From: Nostoc sphaeroides
GTDB lineage: Bacteria > Cyanobacteriota > Cyanobacteriia > Cyanobacteriales > Nostocaceae
Length of the DNA: 64,000 bases
Direction of reading: 5' to 3'
Assembly (NCBI RefSeq): GCF_003443655.1
Contig: NZ_CP031941.1
Location: 1,111,501 to 1,175,500, forward strand
Shown here: positions 61,814 through 64,000 of the stretch, in pieces
Layout of the letters: every line of letters begins with the position of its first letter
How positions within the stretch are numbered: the first letter of the stretch is position 1
Made by a program: the position numbers and the translations under genes
Notes under the pieces: generated by a model
The model's input: only the letters and a program-made list of their open reading frames with translations
Databases searched by the model: none
Told to the model about the DNA's origin: nothing

Positions 61814-63382
61814 ATGAACCCGAAATCAAGACAGCAGCAAGTAATTAAAGCATTTGAAGATTTTTTGTCTACCCCCCTAGAAACAGTACTGCAACGGCAT
61901 CTTAACACTCAAACTTCGGCAGCTTTGAGTTTATTTCACGATGTAGCGGCTAATGTGCCAGCTTATAAGGCGTTTTTAGCAGAAAGGGAAATTAATCCCG
62001 CGACTATTCAAACCTTAGAGGAGTTTCAACAACTACCAGCGATCGCTAAACAAAATTATATACTGCGTTATCCTTTGGGTGACTTGTGCCGCAACGGACA
62101 ACTCCAAGGGTGCGACATGATAGCTGCTTCATCAGGTTCTAGTGGTAAACCGACATTTTGGCCTCGTTTTTTCACAGATGAACTCCAAATCGCCACACGC
62201 TTTGAACAAATTTTTCACGATAGCTTCTACACAGATACCAGACGTACCCTAGCAGTGATTTGTTTCACTTTAGGCACTTGGGTAGGTGGAATGTTCACCA
62301 GCAATTGCTGTCGTTATCTTGCTAGCAAAGGTTATCCCATCACTGTAATTACTCCTGGTAACAACAAAGAAGAAATCTTGCGAGTTGTCGAAGAATTAGG
62401 TTCAGCATTTGAACAAGTGGTGTTATTGGGATACCCGCCATTTTTGAAAGATGTGATTGATACTGGTATCGCCCGTGGTGTGGAGTGGCAGCAATATCAG
62501 ATTAAATTAGTGATGGCGGGAGAAGTATTTAGTGAAGAATGGCGGAGTTTAGTTGGTGAAAGAGTTGGTTCACAAAATCCTTGCTATGATTTTGCATCAC
62601 TTTATGGTACTGCGGATGCAGGAGTTTTAGGTAATGAAACACCGTTAAGTATCTGCATTCGTCGTTTTTTGGCACAAAATCCCGATGCAGCTAGAGCTTT
62701 ATTTGGGGAATCGCGTTTACCCACGCTGGTACAATATGATCCTTTCACTCGCTTTTTTGAGGTTCAAGATGGCGGATTGCTGTTTTCGGGAGACAACGGT
62801 ATTCCCTTAGTGCGTTATGACATTTTAGATACTGGGGGGATAGTTAGTTATGATGCCATGCTGCAATTTTTAGCTGAATGGAGATTTAACCCTGTTGCAG
62901 CGTTAGAAAACTCAGCACTGCCTCAACGCCCCGCTATCGCTAACAGCACTCCCCACTCCCCACTCCCTACTCCCCACTCCCCTAGAGGTATTCATCAGCT
63001 ACCTTTCGTTTATGTCTTCGGGCGTTCTAACTTTACAGTTTCTTACTTTGGTGCAAATATCTATCCCGAAAATGTGACGGTGGGATTAGAACAACCAGGA
63101 ATTCAAGAATGGGTGACGGGTAAATTTGTGTTGCAGGTGAAGGAAGATGCAGATAAGAATCGATTTTTATCTGTGGTTGTGGAATTAGGAGCAGGGGTAG
63201 AGGGTAGTGAAGATCGAAGACTTGCGATCGCATCTTCTATTCTTTCACAACTGTTACGTCTAAATAGCGAGTTTGCTAATTATGTTCCCGCAGAATATCA
63301 AACACCACAGGTTACATTAGCGCCAATGGGGGATTTTGAATATTTTCCTATTGGGGTGAAACATCGTTATACGCGTCAATAA
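61814..63382 (+). CDS. Phenylacetate-CoA ligase-like (CapK-type) adenylate-forming protein
   Basis: The 522-residue protein of the PaaK/CapK branch has the AMP-binding P-loop MIAASSGSSGKPTFWPRF (near 97-115), GYPPFLKDVID, YGTADAGVLGNETP (A5-like region) and LVRYDILDTGGIVSYD with the catalytic-position Asp. The C-terminal part (about 400-520) forms the small lid (VYVFGRSNFTVSYFGANIYP). Residues around 372-393 (ANSTPHSPLPTPHSP) come from an in-frame insertion of a dispersed CCCCACTCC repeat between the two domains, in a loop that can probably accept it. The acid substrate is unknown; no pathway genes are adjacent. Confidence 0.9.
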   Translation: MNPKSRQQQVIKAFEDFLSTPLETVLQRHLNTQTSAALSLFHDVAANVPAYKAFLAEREINPATIQTLEEFQQLPAIAKQNYILRYPLGDLCRNGQLQGCDMIAASSGSSGKPTFWPRFFTDELQIATRFEQIFHDSFYTDTRRTLAVICFTLGTWVGGMFTSNCCRYLASKGYPITVITPGNNKEEILRVVEELGSAFEQVVLLGYPPFLKDVIDTGIARGVEWQQYQIKLVMAGEVFSEEWRSLVGERVGSQNPCYDFASLYGTADAGVLGNETPLSICIRRFLAQNPDAARALFGESRLPTLVQYDPFTRFFEVQDGGLLFSGDNGIPLVRYDILDTGGIVSYDAMLQFLAEWRFNPVAALENSALPQRPAIANSTPHSPLPTPHSPRGIHQLPFVYVFGRSNFTVSYFGANIYPENVTVGLEQPGIQEWVTGKFVLQVKEDADKNRFLSVVVELGAGVEGSEDRRLAIASSILSQLLRLNSEFANYVPAEYQTPQVTLAPMGDFEYFPIGVKHRYTRQ

Positions 63383-63384
63383 CG

Positions 63385-63680
63385 ATGAATCAAACACAAG
63401 AAGACGCGATGAATCAAACACAAGAAGACGCGATGAATCAAACACAAGAAGACGCGATGAATCAAACACAAGAAGACGCGATGAATCAAACACAAGAAGA
63501 CGCGATGAATCAAACACAAGAAGACGCGATGAATCAAACACAAGAAGACGCGATGAATCAAACACAAGAAGACGCGATGAATCAAACACAAGAAGACGCG
63601 ATGAATCAAACACAAGAAGACGCGATGAATCAAACACAAGAAGACGCGATGAATCAAACACAAGAAGACGCGATGAATCG
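63385..63680. repeat. 24-bp minisatellite, twelve perfect copies
   Basis: The unit GATGAATCAAACACAAGAAG plus ACGC repeats twelve times without a change from 63385 to about 63672, then runs into GATGAATCGCGTCTCTAC, a hairpin sequence. All six frames are open because 24 is a multiple of three, so the long frames here (MNQTQEDA units and others) are not genes. An inverted partial unit is at 63965-64000. Confidence 0.95.
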
Positions 63681-63685
63681 CGTCT

Positions 63686-64000
63686 CTACAAGGGGGGATG
63701 GGGTGGTTGTTCGCAATCGTGTTCCCAATTGATTGGGTTATTGATAATATATTGCCTAATGCGATCGAGGGCGAATTCATTACGAATTATGTTGTCATGA
63801 AACCTTCCTTGCCATCCAAAACCTTCATAAATTTGATTAATTTCAAATGAACATCGTCCTTTATACCACCTAACAATTTTAGAAAGGGAATTTTTAGACA
63901 ACATCGGATTAAATAACCCAGTAACCCCACCCCGTTCACCATCCCCCCGTTGACTTGTAGAGACGCGATTCATCGCGTCTTCTTCCTGTGTTCGTGGATT
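63686..64000 (-). CDS. REP-associated tyrosine transposase (RAYT), C-terminal part, runs off the edge
   Basis: On the minus strand the frame enters from the right edge and ends at 63686. It contains LSKIVRWYKGRCSFEINQIY, then GFGWQGRFHDNIIRNEFALD and RIRQYIINNPINWEHD. This is the typical end of IS200-like Y1 transposases of the RAYT type, whose catalytic Tyr is the one following RFHDNII-like text in relatives (here FHDNIIRN has no Tyr). The upstream part (TQEEDAMNRVSTSQRGDGER) is repeat-derived low complexity, as often seen in the middle of cyanobacterial RAYTs. It may be partly degraded. Confidence 0.72.
   Translation of the reverse strand, partial: NPRTQEEDAMNRVSTSQRGDGERGGVTGLFNPMLSKNSLSKIVRWYKGRCSFEINQIYEGFGWQGRFHDNIIRNEFALDRIRQYIINNPINWEHDCEQPPHPPL

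Noticed and set aside
63385-63672. Possible CRISPR array
   Set aside because: Units are contiguous with no spacers and no cas genes are nearby; it is a minisatellite. The same applies to the heptamers at 48946-49043 and the 21-bp arrays.
63317-63780. Three long overlapping frames with MNQTQEDA, FDSSRLLV and CLIHRVFL repeats
   Set aside because: All arise from the 24-bp minisatellite read in different frames and strands; no independent coding evidence.
1-64000. Integrated plasmid or prophage, tRNA or rRNA genes
   Set aside because: No integrase, phage structural, replication or partition gene, and no tRNA-like cloverleaf or rRNA sequence was noticed by eye; a covariance-model scan would be needed to exclude a missed tRNA or small RNA.

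Overview
The window looks like chromosomal DNA of a filamentous, probably Nostocales, cyanobacterium. HIP1-type GCGATCGC octamers are very frequent. Gene families typical of that group recur (Uma2 endonucleases, a DUF1392 protein, zinc-ribbon Ser/Thr kinases, RTX proteins, CsbD). Intergenic DNA is packed with short palindromes, minisatellites and MITE-like elements. No tRNA, rRNA, CRISPR array or prophage was seen.

Layout: (1) 1-2900: the end of an unidentified gene and two rhomboid protease paralogs. (2) 2930-10097: a tight eight-gene operon coding for a trypsin-like protease with a helical N-terminal domain, an unknown protein, a stand-alone helical adaptor, a probable inactive NTPase-like protein, a MoxR AAA+ ATPase, a vWA protein, a wHTH/helical partner and a DUF1257 (Ycf35-like)-zinc ribbon protein. 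This fits the class of NTP-dependent vWA-MoxR conflict systems with effector-associated domains, in an unusual version, and is the best candidate for an undescribed system. (3) 10170-12020: an SDR oxidoreductase and a TPR protein. (4) 13122-27887: an exopolysaccharide cluster with initiating sugar transferase, GalE, BY-kinase/co-polymerase, Wzx flippase, a frameshifted Wzy-like polymerase, glycosyltransferases and methyltransferases. (5) 27898-36720: an accessory region of Uma2 genes, whole and decayed toxin-antitoxin genes (vapC remnant, RelE-like remnant, hicBA), an RTX protein, an IS200/IS605-type tnpB element and many dispersed repeats, including copies of the 3' end of uvrB. (6) 36725-43150: uvrB, a protein of 19-residue repeats, CsbD, a lipoprotein and a PIN toxin-antitoxin pair. 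(7) 44115-48703: aspartoacylase-like protein, DUF1392, a sugar-binding protein fragment, a universal stress protein and phosphoglycerate kinase. (8) 49153-55836: three tandem RTX/PPC-like paralogs, each with its duplicated flanks. (9) 56513-64000: a TauD-like dioxygenase, two zinc-ribbon Ser/Thr kinases, an adenylate-forming ligase-like protein, a 24-bp minisatellite and the end of a REP-associated transposase.

In the conflict operon, the protease would be the effector. The two proteins with the same helical domain could recruit it, and MoxR, vWA and the NTPase-like protein would form the sensing and remodelling core. In the polysaccharide cluster the sugar transferase starts the repeat unit, the glycosyltransferases extend it, Wzx flips it, and Wzy and the BY-kinase polymerise and control chain length. 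The repeats are active in gene remodelling: they supply a start codon (SDR), a stop codon (galE), an in-frame insert (ligase) and a new fused reading frame (antitoxin copy). Several elements can be delimited by intact target-site duplications.
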